Below, one piece after another: positions 51,662 through 60,749 of a DNA stretch of 64,000 bases. Positions within the stretch are counted from its first letter, which is position 1, and each line of letters opens with the position of its first letter. The DNA is taken from NCBI GenBank assembly GCA_023664865.1, contig JAMPEU010000012.1, positions 41,080-105,079 of the forward strand, in the 5' to 3' direction. The translations under genes were made by a program, and so were the position numbers. The notes below the pieces were generated by a model. It was not told where the DNA came from. It made no database searches and saw only the letters and a list, made by a program, of their open reading frames with translations. This DNA is from Butyrivibrio sp. (GTDB lineage Bacteria > Bacillota > Clostridia > Lachnospirales > Lachnospiraceae).

Positions 51662-51690
51662 TTGTATTTTGTTTCGGGATTGGATATAAT
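51662..51690 (+). promoter_or_regulatory. Promoter of the 6S-like RNA
   Basis: TTGTAT at 51662-51667 and TATAAT at 51685-51690 are 17 bp apart, with the start expected near 51697. No long reading frame follows. Confidence 0.65.
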
Positions 51691-51696
51691 GAAATT

Positions 51697-51914
51697 AACC
51701 TGAAATGTGCGACAATTCTTGTTATTTTGAACCTACAGTTACTTTAAACGGGATTCCTACATCTTCATGCGGATGTCAGGCCTCCGGTCGTTTGAACCTT
51801 ATGCAGTGGAAGGCAGAAGCATGATTGCGGTTACCCACCTAGCATGTGCTAGGAGTCAAAATACAGGATGCGGCATTTCGGGGGTACATAAAAGCAGCTT
51901 TACGGCTGCTTTTT
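51697..51914 (+). ncRNA. ssrS: Structured non-coding RNA, probably 6S RNA
   Basis: A transcript of about 215 nt has its own promoter and terminator and no coding capacity. The 5' part (CCTGAAATG, about 51699) can pair with CATTTCGGG near 51873, closing a long rod-like structure. Inside are a large unpaired bubble, ACATC/GATGT and a perfect CCTAGC-ATGT-GCTAGG hairpin. Size, end-to-end closing stem and central bubble fit 6S RNA, which binds the housekeeping RNA polymerase. The surrounding 484 bp gene-free region holds nothing else I can identify. Confidence 0.55.
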
Positions 51915-51916
51915 CC
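51890..51916 (+). terminator. Terminator of the 6S-like RNA
   Basis: AAAAGCAGC and GCTGCTTTT pair around TTTACG, followed by TTCC. Confidence 0.8.
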
Positions 51917-52005
51917 TTCGCTATCGATTGCATTTTCTACTTTATATATACATACATTATAAAAGCATGACTTGCCAATCTTTAATATGCAGGGAGTATT
52001 AATTA

Positions 52006-54285
52006 ATGAATATAAAACGTGAAAAAGAAAATCTGAATAATTTAATTAAGCTGATATGTATACTGGCGGGAATGATATTTTTGTTTACAATTTGGCTGCA
52101 CAGCAGGGAAAGCAAAAAAGAAGCGCCGCAGGGAGAGGGAATAAGCATAGAAGATGTGAATATTCTGCTTCAGGCTCTGGGTATATCTGTACAGCTGGAA
52201 GATGTGAACAGTTTAGAACCTGATAAAGCAGAAACAGACGGCACAGAATCCTGTGGTCTTACATATAAACAGTACATGGAGATATATGAGCAGACTGGCG
52301 CATCTGCGATGGGGATTTCCGATTATGCCGAAAAATATGAAGATTCTTATATATTTATGAAAGAAGACTGGTATGAGGCGTACAAATTTATGCTGGCGTA
52401 TCTTGATACGGAGTCGTCCATCTGGAAGACGACTGTGTTTATTATTAAGGTAGACGAAGCGAATAAAAAAATCTATACACAGAACGGAGAATATGAATAT
52501 CTCTCTTCGTCTTTTACGGATTCGGCATTTACGAAAGAAGAAGTATATGTTAAAGGAGACAGACTTCTTACATGTATGCGCATACTGCCGGAAGAGACGA
52601 TTTTGGAAAATGTCTGGGTTATGGAAGTTGATAAAAATAATAACGGCTTAGACAGTGCAGGCGGCGTTTCGCTGGAGTGCTTCTACCGTCAGGTTAATTT
52701 CAGGGTAGCAGCGGATTCGTCCGCAGCGGAAGAGGCTCTTAGAGAATGTGTTGTCGATTTGACATTTGATAACGGAAAGCTTGTTAAGCAGCGGTCAAAA
52801 CAGGATAAGATACGCGGCAGGCTTCTCAGCGTATCGGATAACTTTTTAGAGATAGAAGGATACGGTGCATATGAAATTGAAGAAAATCTGGAAGTCTATA
52901 AGTTATTCGGCACGTTGGAAACGCAGAAAAAATCGGATTTAATGATTGGTTATGATTATACGGATTTTGTCATAAAGAATAATAAAGTCTGCGCCTGCCT
53001 TGTGTCCAGGGAAGGAGATGCCGACCAGATACGCGTGCTGCTTAAGAATACCGGAAACGGCAGTTATTATTATAATGAAGCGAGCGTTACCGTGGATGGA
53101 GTACAGACGGATATAAAGGCGGATAAATTAAAGGCAGGCGAGAGGATTTCTTTTCAGAGCGCAGCATTGACCGATAGAGTCAAACTAGAGGCGGAAGGCA
53201 TATCGCAGGAAAATAATCTGTATAGGGGAAGCCTGGAATTCTATAAGGCTAATGACGGAATGGTCATCATAAATGAACTGCCGTTAGAAGAGTATTTATA
53301 TGCGGTAGTTCCGAGTGAGATGCCGGCATATTATCCGTTAGAGGCGCTCAAAGCGCAGGCGGTCTGCGCAAGGACATATGCGCTGCGGTTTATACTCCAT
53401 GCGGGGCTGCCTGAGTTCGGCGCGCATCTGGATAACACTACGTCATATCAGGTATACCATAATATTGCGGAAAATTCTGCGACCACTACGGCAGTGAAGG
53501 AGACTGACGGAATGACGCTTTATTATCAGGGAGAGCCGGCGCAGAATTATTATTATTCGACTTCCTGCGGCTACGGTACGGATACAAGAATCTGGAAAAC
53601 AGGAGACGGACAGGCGGTAGAGTATATAAAGGCGGGAAAGCTTGCGCCGAAGGCGGACGGAAGTGATGTTCCCGATGCAGAATATATGGAAGAGGAAGAG
53701 AATTTTGCCGCCTATATCAGCAGCGTGGATGAAGCGGACTTTGAAAGCAATGAGCCGTGGTATCGGTGGAGTTATGAAGTAAAAGAACTTGATGTCGGGG
53801 CGATGCTTGAGAGGATAAAGGAACGGTATAAGGCAAACGCCTCACTTATTCTGGTACGGAAGGGCAGCGAAGGAGAATATTATTATGTGTCCGAGGAAAT
53901 AGAGGACATAGGGGAATTAAAAGATATAAGCATAAGTAAAAGGGGAGTGGGCGGCATTGCTGATGAAATGATTATAACGGGCAGCAAGGAAGTCATAAAA
54001 GTAATTTCAGAATACAATATCAGGCGCGTTTTGTGCGACGGCAAGAGTGAAGTCATAAGGCAGGATGGCAGCGCCATAGCTGCGGGGAGCCTTCTGCCGA
54101 GTGCGTTTTTGATAATAAAGGCTGGTAAAGACGGCGAAGATATGGTAGGATATACTTTAATCGGCGGCGGATACGGACACGGCGTAGGCATGTCGCAGAA
54201 TGGGGCTAAAGAGATGGGCAGTCTGGGATACGGCTATCAGGAGATTCTTGATATGTTTTTTACGGACTGCGAGGTGCATGGATGA
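52006..54285 (+). CDS. SpoIID/LytB-domain protein with long N-terminal extension
   Basis: The C-terminal part (from about 400) is a SpoIID lytic transglycosylase-type domain: LPLEEYLYAVVPSEMPAYYPLEALKAQAVCARTYAL, YYSTSCGYGTD and the final GYGHGVGMSQNGAKEMG. An N-terminal membrane anchor spans about residues 14-28. The middle (about 60-395) contains beta-rich repeats of no known family. Typical SpoIID is about 340 residues; this one has 759. It overlaps the next gene by 4 bp. It may be a sporulation or septal wall enzyme. Confidence 0.85.
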   Translation: MNIKREKENLNNLIKLICILAGMIFLFTIWLHSRESKKEAPQGEGISIEDVNILLQALGISVQLEDVNSLEPDKAETDGTESCGLTYKQYMEIYEQTGASAMGISDYAEKYEDSYIFMKEDWYEAYKFMLAYLDTESSIWKTTVFIIKVDEANKKIYTQNGEYEYLSSSFTDSAFTKEEVYVKGDRLLTCMRILPEETILENVWVMEVDKNNNGLDSAGGVSLECFYRQVNFRVAADSSAAEEALRECVVDLTFDNGKLVKQRSKQDKIRGRLLSVSDNFLEIEGYGAYEIEENLEVYKLFGTLETQKKSDLMIGYDYTDFVIKNNKVCACLVSREGDADQIRVLLKNTGNGSYYYNEASVTVDGVQTDIKADKLKAGERISFQSAALTDRVKLEAEGISQENNLYRGSLEFYKANDGMVIINELPLEEYLYAVVPSEMPAYYPLEALKAQAVCARTYALRFILHAGLPEFGAHLDNTTSYQVYHNIAENSATTTAVKETDGMTLYYQGEPAQNYYYSTSCGYGTDTRIWKTGDGQAVEYIKAGKLAPKADGSDVPDAEYMEEEENFAAYISSVDEADFESNEPWYRWSYEVKELDVGAMLERIKERYKANASLILVRKGSEGEYYYVSEEIEDIGELKDISISKRGVGGIADEMIITGSKEVIKVISEYNIRRVLCDGKSEVIRQDGSAIAAGSLLPSAFLIIKAGKDGEDMVGYTLIGGGYGHGVGMSQNGAKEMGSLGYGYQEILDMFFTDCEVHG

Positions 54286-55139
54286 GGACGATAATCAGAC
54301 TGTATTATATATTCAGGGATTTTTCAAGACAGATGACGCGTAAAAATATCAGTGCGTTTGCGGCAAGTTCGGCGTTTTTCCTATTTTTATCGCTGGTTCC
54401 GCTGTTAATGGCATTGTGCGCCCTGCTGCCGTTTACTACGCTGACTGCCGATAACCTGATTACGGCGATTATGAGGGTGCTGCCGAATGCGATATATGAT
54501 TTTGTCACCAGGGTAGTGTATGACGTCTATTCCAGAAGTACAGGCACGATTACGATATTTGCCCTCGTTACGCTATGGTCGGCGGCAAAGGCGATGCTTT
54601 CACTGATACAGGGGCTTAATGAAGTGAATGATATTGAAGAAAAACGAAATTATCTGCTGCTGCGCACCATTGCGTGTTTCTATACGGTGATTATGCTTGT
54701 TGCAATCATCCTTTCAGTCTTTGTCATGGTATTCGGTAATGTCATCGTCGATGTCGTATTGAAAGACATTCCGCAGCTGCATGTGATAGTGCAGTTTATC
54801 ATGCACTTTAGATTTATTTTTTCATGGCTGGTGCTGACGCTTATTTTTGCGGTTATTTATACCTTCGTGCCGGCGGTCAAATTGAAATTTAAAAGGCAGC
54901 TGCCGGGAGCTGTTTTTTCGGCGGTCGTATGGAGTATCGCCTCCTATATTTTCTCCGTGTATGTGGGGAGTTTTAATGGGTTTGGTACATATGGCAGCCT
55001 TACCACTGTGGTTATTTTGATGTTTTATTTCTATATGGTTATGTATATACTTTTGATAGGGGCGCATATTAACAGGTATTTCGGACCCGTATATAAATTT
55101 TTATTCGGATGGCTTGACAAGTCGCCTAAAACTCATTAG
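54282..55139 (+). CDS. YihY/BrkB-family membrane protein
   Basis: Six hydrophobic segments and the family motifs FSRQMTRKNISAFAASSAFFLFLSL and LWSAAKAMLSLIQGLNEVN identify a YihY/virulence factor BrkB protein (once misnamed RNase BN). The C-terminal GSFNGFGTYGSLTTVVILMFYFYM is also typical. Function is uncertain; the family is linked to envelope integrity. It starts within the SpoIID-like gene's last codons (ATGA overlap). Confidence 0.9.
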   Translation: MRTIIRLYYIFRDFSRQMTRKNISAFAASSAFFLFLSLVPLLMALCALLPFTTLTADNLITAIMRVLPNAIYDFVTRVVYDVYSRSTGTITIFALVTLWSAAKAMLSLIQGLNEVNDIEEKRNYLLLRTIACFYTVIMLVAIILSVFVMVFGNVIVDVVLKDIPQLHVIVQFIMHFRFIFSWLVLTLIFAVIYTFVPAVKLKFKRQLPGAVFSAVVWSIASYIFSVYVGSFNGFGTYGSLTTVVILMFYFYMVMYILLIGAHINRYFGPVYKFLFGWLDKSPKTH

Positions 55140-55159
55140 AATAAAGTGAAATATAAAAA

Positions 55160-55425
55160 GGCTGTGAAGGTGTCAGTAGAGCAGTATTTTCTTACAGAGA
55201 GAGGAAGTCGTCGGCTGTAAGCTTCCTTAAGTTCAGATAGTGTTTTGAATTTCCCACCGGAGCTGCTTAAGCGAAAAGCTAATCTTAGCTTAGTAGCTTA
55301 AGACGTAGAGAGCGCGTTAAGCAAAATAAGAGTCTGTTTATTTGTTGTTTGAATGAATGGAAATTTTGGGTGGTACCGCGGATTAATTCGTCCCATATGT
55401 TGTTGTCAGCATATGGGATTTTTTA
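55160..55425 (+). promoter_or_regulatory. T-box riboswitch of the pheST operon
   Basis: The T-box motif GGGTGGTACCGCGG is at 55368-55381. A terminator follows: TCCCATATG/CATATGGGA (55391-55418) with TTTTTT. A TTC triplet (Phe codon) at 55232 is a candidate specifier in stem I. Uncharged tRNA-Phe would stabilise the antiterminator and allow pheST transcription. It fills the 311 bp gap upstream of pheS. Confidence 0.93.
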
Positions 55426-55450
55426 ATAAAAACATGAAAGGAAAGAGAGC

Positions 55451-56470
55451 ATGAAAGAGAAACTGGAACAGATTAAAGCCGAAGCGCTTCGCCAGATTGA
55501 GTCAAGCGATGCTTTGGAGAAATTGAACGAGGTACGCATCAATTTCCTTGGTAAAAAGGGAGAACTTACAAGCGTATTAAAAAGTATGAAGGACGTAGCG
55601 CCGGAAGAGCGGCCTAAAGTGGGGCAGCTGGTGAATGAGACCAGGGAACAGATTGAGGGCATACTCGAAGCGGCTATCGCTAAAATGGAAAAGGCGGCAA
55701 GGGAAGCTCAGATGAGGGCGGAAGTAATTGACGTTACCCTGCCGGCAAAAAAGAATATAATAGGACACAGGCATCCGAACTCGATAGCCTTAGAGGAAGT
55801 AGAAAGAATTTTCGTCGGCATGGGCTATGAAGTAGTGGAAGGACCGGAGATAGAGACCGATTATTATAATTTTGAAGCGCTGAATATTCCTGCGGACCAT
55901 CCGGCAAAAGACGAACAGGACACCTTCTATATCAGCGGCGATTTCCTGCTGCGTACACAGACGTCGGGAATACAGGTGCATGAAATGGAAAAGGGCAGAC
56001 TGCCTATACGGATGATAGCGCCGGGAAGGGTTTTCCGTTCTGATGAAGTAGATGCGACGCACTCGCCGTCTTTCCATCAGATAGAAGGGCTTGTGATTGA
56101 TAAACATATCACATTTGCAGACCTTAAAGGAACTTTGGCTGAGTTTGCCAAGGAACTGTTCGGAGAGGAGACTAAGGTAAAGTTCAGACCGCACCATTTT
56201 AATTTCACGGAGCCGAGCGCGGAAATGGACGTAAGCTGCTTTAAGTGCGGCGGGGAAGGCTGCCGTTTCTGTAAAGGCACAGGCTGGATAGAAATCTTGG
56301 GCTGCGGCATGGTTCACCCGAATGTACTGCGGATGAGCAAGATTGATCCTGAGGAATATACAGGCTTTGCATTTGGAGTGGGACTTGAGAGGATTGCGCT
56401 GCTTAAATATGAGATTGATGATATGCGGCTGCTTTATGAGAACGATGTGAGATTTTTGAAACAGTTTTAA
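55451..56470 (+). CDS. pheS: Phenylalanyl-tRNA synthetase alpha subunit
   Basis: PheS contains the class II catalytic core: an N-terminal coiled coil (1-85), then GHRHPNSIALEEVERIFVGMG, the motif 2 region RMIAPGRVFRSDEVDATHSPSFHQ and motif 3 FGVGLERIALLKY. Length (339) is normal. Expression is controlled by the T-box leader. A family 1 hairpin begins one base after its stop codon, separating it from pheT. Confidence 0.97.
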   Translation: MKEKLEQIKAEALRQIESSDALEKLNEVRINFLGKKGELTSVLKSMKDVAPEERPKVGQLVNETREQIEGILEAAIAKMEKAAREAQMRAEVIDVTLPAKKNIIGHRHPNSIALEEVERIFVGMGYEVVEGPEIETDYYNFEALNIPADHPAKDEQDTFYISGDFLLRTQTSGIQVHEMEKGRLPIRMIAPGRVFRSDEVDATHSPSFHQIEGLVIDKHITFADLKGTLAEFAKELFGEETKVKFRPHHFNFTEPSAEMDVSCFKCGGEGCRFCKGTGWIEILGCGMVHPNVLRMSKIDPEEYTGFAFGVGLERIALLKYEIDDMRLLYENDVRFLKQF

Positions 56471-56548
56471 TCAGGTTAAATGAACAAAAACGGGGCTCCA
56501 ATGCCTGAAAAGCGGTAAGTCGCCCCTTATTTTGTTCATTTAACCTGA
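56471..56548 (+). repeat. Family 1 hairpin repeat, copy C, between pheS and pheT
   Basis: TCAGGTTAAATGAACAAAA pairs perfectly with TTTTGTTCATTTAACCTGA. The inner stem GGGGC/GCCCC closes a 25 nt loop containing TGCCTGAAAAG and GGTAAGTC, as in copies A and B. It fills most of the 105 bp pheS-pheT gap. Being inside an operon, it is certainly transcribed and cannot be a fully efficient terminator. Confidence 0.87.
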
Positions 56549-56575
56549 AATAAAAAACAGGAGGAATTAAAATAT

Positions 56576-59005
56576 ATGAATACTGCATTATCGTGGATTA
56601 AAGCGTATGTGCCGGAACTTTCATGTACGGACAAGGAATATGCGGATGCCATGACGCTTAGCGGAACGAAAGTGGAAACTTATGAAAAATTAGACAAAAA
56701 TCTGGAAAAAATTGTAATAGGGCAGATTGTAAAGATTGACAAACATCCTGATGCCGATAAGCTTATCGTATGTCAGGTGGACATCGGCAGCGAAACAATC
56801 CAGATTGTCACGGGAGCGCCTAATGTTAAAGAAGGGGATAGGGTTCCCGTAGTATTAGACGGCGGTAAGGTGGCAGGAGGACATGACGGCGGACCGCTGC
56901 CGGAAGACGGAATCGTTATCAAAGCGGGAATGTTGCGCGGAGTTCCTTCTAACGGCATGATGTGTTCTATTGAAGAACTTGGCTCAAGCAGGGATATGTA
57001 TCCTGAAGCGCCTGAAATGGGTATCTATATTTTTCCGCAGGATGCGCAGATAGGCGCAGATGCGGTAGAGGCGCTTGGACTTAAGGATACCGTTTTCGAG
57101 TATGAGATTACTTCCAACAGGGTAGATTGTTATAGTGTAATCGGCGTGGCGCGTGAAGCTGCCGCGACATTCAAGAAACCTTTTATAGCACCTAAGGTTG
57201 AGGTGAAGGAGAATAATGAAAAAGTAGAGGACTATATCAGTGTAAAAGTAGAAGATACAGACCTCTGCCCGCGTTATTGCGCAAGGGTATGCACTAATAT
57301 CAAAATTGCGCCTTCTCCGAAATGGATGCAGCGCAGGCTGGCGGCAAGCGGGATTCGTCCGATTAATAATCTGGTTGACATAACTAACTATGTTATGGAA
57401 GAGTACGGACAGCCTATGCACGCATATGACTTAGATACCGTGGCGGGGCATCAGATTATCGTGCGCCGTGCCAAAGACGGAGACGTATTCCAGACTTTGG
57501 ACGGACAGATGCGTAATCTGGATAAGGATATGCTGATGATTTGCGATGCTGAGAAAGAAATCGGCGTTGCAGGAATCATGGGAGGAGAAAATTCTAAGAT
57601 TACCGATAATGTAAAAACGGTATTATTTGAAGCGGCGACATTCAACGGCGCTAATATCAGAAAATCCGCTAAACGTCTGGGGCTTCGTACCGATGCGTCG
57701 GGTATTTTTGAGAAAGGTCTTGATCCGCGTAATGCTAAAGCGGCAATCGACAGAGCCTGCCAGCTTATACAGGAGCTTGGCTGCGGCGAGGTAGTGGGCG
57801 GAACGGTTGACGTATGCGAGCCGCTTAAAGAATTAAGAAGGATTAAGTTTGACAGCAAGCGTATTAATAACCTGCTTGGGACAGATGTTTCCGAAAAAGA
57901 GATGGAAGAAATCTTTGCAAGGCTGGAGCTTGAACTTGAGACTCAAAGCGATGGCGCGAAGATAATAATTGTTCCGTCGTTCAGGCAGGATTTGGAAGGG
58001 ATAGCGGATATTGCAGAGGAAGTGGCGCGTTTCTACGGATATGATAAGATTCCAATGACGCTGCCAAACGGCGAGGCGACTACCGGCAAACTCAGCTTTA
58101 AGCTGCGCATCGAGCAAAAAGCAAGGGATATCGCCGAATACTGCGGTTTTTCACAAGGAATGTGCTATTCGTTTGAAAGCCCTAAGGTATTCGATAAGCT
58201 GCTCCTTGATAAAGACGATGTGTTAAGAAAAGCAATAACGATTGCCAATCCGCTGGGAGAAGATTTCTCCATTATGCGTACAATTTCATTAAACGGTATG
58301 CTGACAAGCCTGGCGACGAACTATAACAGAAGAAATAAGTCCGTGCGTCTTTATGAGCTGGGGAATATATATCTTCCCGAGAGCCTTCCGCTTGAGAAAC
58401 TGCCGGATGAGAGGATGCAGTTTACCCTCGGAATGTACGGCGACGGTGATTTCTTTACCATGAAAGGCGTAGTGGAAGAATTTTTCGACAGCATAGGAAT
58501 GAATAAAAAGACTGTGTATGAGCCGAAAGCAGGCAGGAACTTCCTGCATCCGGGACGGCAGGCGAATATAATTTATGAAGGAAAAGTCGTAGGTTTCTTG
58601 GGCGAAGTGCATCCGGAAGTCTGTGATAACTATGGCTTAAATACCAAAGCATATGTTGCGGTATTGGATATGCCGGAAATACTGCCGTTTGCGACTTTCG
58701 ACAGAAAGTATACGGGCGTGGCGAAATATCCTGCGGTGTCAAGGGATATCAGCATGGTGGTGCCTAAAGATATTCTCGCGGGGCAGATTGAAACCATGAT
58801 TACGCAGCGCGGCGGCAAGCTGCTTGAGGAGTATAAGCTGTTCGATATCTATGAAGGCAGCCAGATAAAGGAAGGATATAAGTCTGTGGCGTATTCTATA
58901 ACATTCCGAGCGCAGGACAGGACGCTGGAAGAGGCGGATGTAAGCGGCGTGATGAAGAAGATTTTAAATGGGCTTGAAGGAATGGGGATTGAGCTTCGGA
59001 GTTGA
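56576..59005 (+). CDS. pheT: Phenylalanyl-tRNA synthetase beta subunit
   Basis: The 809-residue subunit shows its standard domain order: tRNA-binding OB domain (IVIGQIVKIDKHPDADKLIV, about 45-150), B3/B4 editing region (KMQRRLAASGIRPINNLVDITNYVM near 250), B5 domain near 410 and a C-terminal ferredoxin-like anticodon-binding domain. It forms an alpha2-beta2 enzyme with PheS. AGGAGG upstream gives an independent ribosome binding site after the hairpin. Confidence 0.97.
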   Translation: MNTALSWIKAYVPELSCTDKEYADAMTLSGTKVETYEKLDKNLEKIVIGQIVKIDKHPDADKLIVCQVDIGSETIQIVTGAPNVKEGDRVPVVLDGGKVAGGHDGGPLPEDGIVIKAGMLRGVPSNGMMCSIEELGSSRDMYPEAPEMGIYIFPQDAQIGADAVEALGLKDTVFEYEITSNRVDCYSVIGVAREAAATFKKPFIAPKVEVKENNEKVEDYISVKVEDTDLCPRYCARVCTNIKIAPSPKWMQRRLAASGIRPINNLVDITNYVMEEYGQPMHAYDLDTVAGHQIIVRRAKDGDVFQTLDGQMRNLDKDMLMICDAEKEIGVAGIMGGENSKITDNVKTVLFEAATFNGANIRKSAKRLGLRTDASGIFEKGLDPRNAKAAIDRACQLIQELGCGEVVGGTVDVCEPLKELRRIKFDSKRINNLLGTDVSEKEMEEIFARLELELETQSDGAKIIIVPSFRQDLEGIADIAEEVARFYGYDKIPMTLPNGEATTGKLSFKLRIEQKARDIAEYCGFSQGMCYSFESPKVFDKLLLDKDDVLRKAITIANPLGEDFSIMRTISLNGMLTSLATNYNRRNKSVRLYELGNIYLPESLPLEKLPDERMQFTLGMYGDGDFFTMKGVVEEFFDSIGMNKKTVYEPKAGRNFLHPGRQANIIYEGKVVGFLGEVHPEVCDNYGLNTKAYVAVLDMPEILPFATFDRKYTGVAKYPAVSRDISMVVPKDILAGQIETMITQRGGKLLEEYKLFDIYEGSQIKEGYKSVAYSITFRAQDRTLEEADVSGVMKKILNGLEGMGIELRS

Positions 59006-59019
59006 AATGTAAAAGCTAC

Positions 59020-59160
59020 GTTGCACAATATATACAAAACAACGTAGGGCACGCTTTCGCTGCATTGCCGCCAGTAACGGTACATAAGGCACTAAAATAC
59101 AGTGCCTAAGTACCGACGGCGGCAGAGCGCCCTGCTTATGTTTTGTATATATTGTGCAAC
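59020..59160 (+). repeat. Family 2 structured repeat, copy 3
   Basis: Outer arms GTTGCACAATATATACAAAA and its complement are perfect. The inner order matches the other copies: GGCACGCTTTCGCTGC, a stem TGCCGCC/GGCGGCA, then CGGTAC facing GTACCG and an apical GGCACT/AGTGCC stem. A competing CTACGTTG/CAACGTAG pairing is possible on the left. It lies between pheT and the M18 peptidase. Confidence 0.85.
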
Positions 59161-59262
59161 TCATGCTGTGAAAAAATCCATGTGATAATTGAGAAATTCT
59201 GGTTATTGTGATAAAATCTTGTAAATGTTTAAGTAAAAAATAATAGAAAAGGAGATAAACAA

Positions 59263-60702
59263 ATGGAACGTAAGAATACATGGGAAACCTACAATAATAA
59301 GCAGCTTAAGGAAGTGGACGCTTTTGCTAAGGAGTATATCGACTTTCTTAATAACGGGAAGACCGAGAGGGAATGCATAGACACGATTGTCAATACAATC
59401 GAGAAGGCAGGATATAAGGAATTAAACGAGCTTATAAAGAATAAGACTGCGTTAAAATGCGGAGATAAGGTATACTCGGTATGGATGAACAAGTCCATTG
59501 TTATGTTTAAAATCGGGGAGAAAGATATGTCGGAAGGAATGAATATTCTCGGCGCGCATATCGACTCGCCACGTCTTGACGTAAAGCAGAATCCGTTATA
59601 TGAGGACGGAGGATTTGCATACCTTGATACGCATTATTACGGCGGCGTCAAGAAATACCAATGGGTAACTATTCCGCTTGCAATACACGGCGTAGTCGTT
59701 AAGAAGGACGGCACGACAATAGAAGTAAATGTGGGTGAGAACGAGGACGATCCTGTATTTTTCGTATCTGACCTTCTGATACATCTGGCACAGGAACAGC
59801 TTGAAAAGAAGGCTTCTAAGGTAATCGAAGGAGAAGCTTTAGATATTATCGTTGGCAATAAGCCGCTTATAATTGATAAAAAAGACAAAAAGGATAAAAA
59901 AGATTCTGAGAAAGACGACGATGAGAAGGCAGGGAAAGATGCGGTTAAAAGCGGTATTCTCGCTATTTTGAAAGAGTCCTATGATATAGAAGAGGAAGAC
60001 TTTATCTCGGCGGAATTAGAAGTTGTGCCTGCAGGCAGCGCAAGGGAAGCGGGTTTTGACAGAAGCATGATTCTTGCTTATGGACAGGACGACAGAGTAT
60101 GCGCCTTTTCTTCATTAAAAGCAATGCTGGAAGTTGATAAGACTGAGCGGACAGCGTGCTGCATCCTTGTGGATAAAGAGGAAATCGGCAGCGTGGGCGC
60201 TACCGGAATGCAGTCCAAATTCTTTGAGAATGCGGTTGCAGAAGTAATGAATTTGACCGGAAAGTTCAGCGAACTGGATTTAAGAAGATGTCTTGCATCT
60301 TCCTGCATGCTCTCATCAGATGTAAGCAGCGCATACGATCCCGGTTTTGCCTCTAGTTTTGATAAGAAAAATGTAGCGTATCTGGGCGGCGGCATGGTAT
60401 TTAACAAATTCACAGGTTCAAGGGGCAAATCAGGCTCTAATGACGCCAATGCGGAATACATCGCGCATATAAGGGATATCTTTGAGAAAGAAAAGGTCAA
60501 TTTCCAGACCGCGGAGCTTGGCAAGGTAGACTTGGGCGGCGGCGGAACCATCGCATATATTCTTGCATTGTACGGTATGAATGTAATCGACAGCGGAGTT
60601 GCAGTCCTTAATATGCACGCACCGTGGGAAGCTACCAGCAAAGCCGATGTATATGAGACCAAGAGGGGCTATGTGGCTTTCTTAGAGAATGCGGATATGT
60701 AA
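59263..60702 (+). CDS. M18 family aminopeptidase
   Basis: Metal-binding motifs are GAHIDSPRLD near residue 95, GQDDRVCAFSS near 270, KEEIGSVGATG near 305 and HAPWEATSK near 455. The family members remove N-terminal Asp/Glu or neutral residues. The 479-residue protein contains a Lys/Asp-rich insert near 205-225 not needed for the fold. AGGAGAT precedes the ATG. It follows a family 2 repeat. Confidence 0.94.
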   Translation: MERKNTWETYNNKQLKEVDAFAKEYIDFLNNGKTERECIDTIVNTIEKAGYKELNELIKNKTALKCGDKVYSVWMNKSIVMFKIGEKDMSEGMNILGAHIDSPRLDVKQNPLYEDGGFAYLDTHYYGGVKKYQWVTIPLAIHGVVVKKDGTTIEVNVGENEDDPVFFVSDLLIHLAQEQLEKKASKVIEGEALDIIVGNKPLIIDKKDKKDKKDSEKDDDEKAGKDAVKSGILAILKESYDIEEEDFISAELEVVPAGSAREAGFDRSMILAYGQDDRVCAFSSLKAMLEVDKTERTACCILVDKEEIGSVGATGMQSKFFENAVAEVMNLTGKFSELDLRRCLASSCMLSSDVSSAYDPGFASSFDKKNVAYLGGGMVFNKFTGSRGKSGSNDANAEYIAHIRDIFEKEKVNFQTAELGKVDLGGGGTIAYILALYGMNVIDSGVAVLNMHAPWEATSKADVYETKRGYVAFLENADM

Positions 60703-60749
60703 GGGATAGCGTAGTCTTCTATAAATAAAATCTTGAAAGGATTATAAAT

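Noticed and set aside
55150-55450. Small frames within the pheS leader
   Set aside because: The region is explained by a T-box with its diagnostic motif and terminator.
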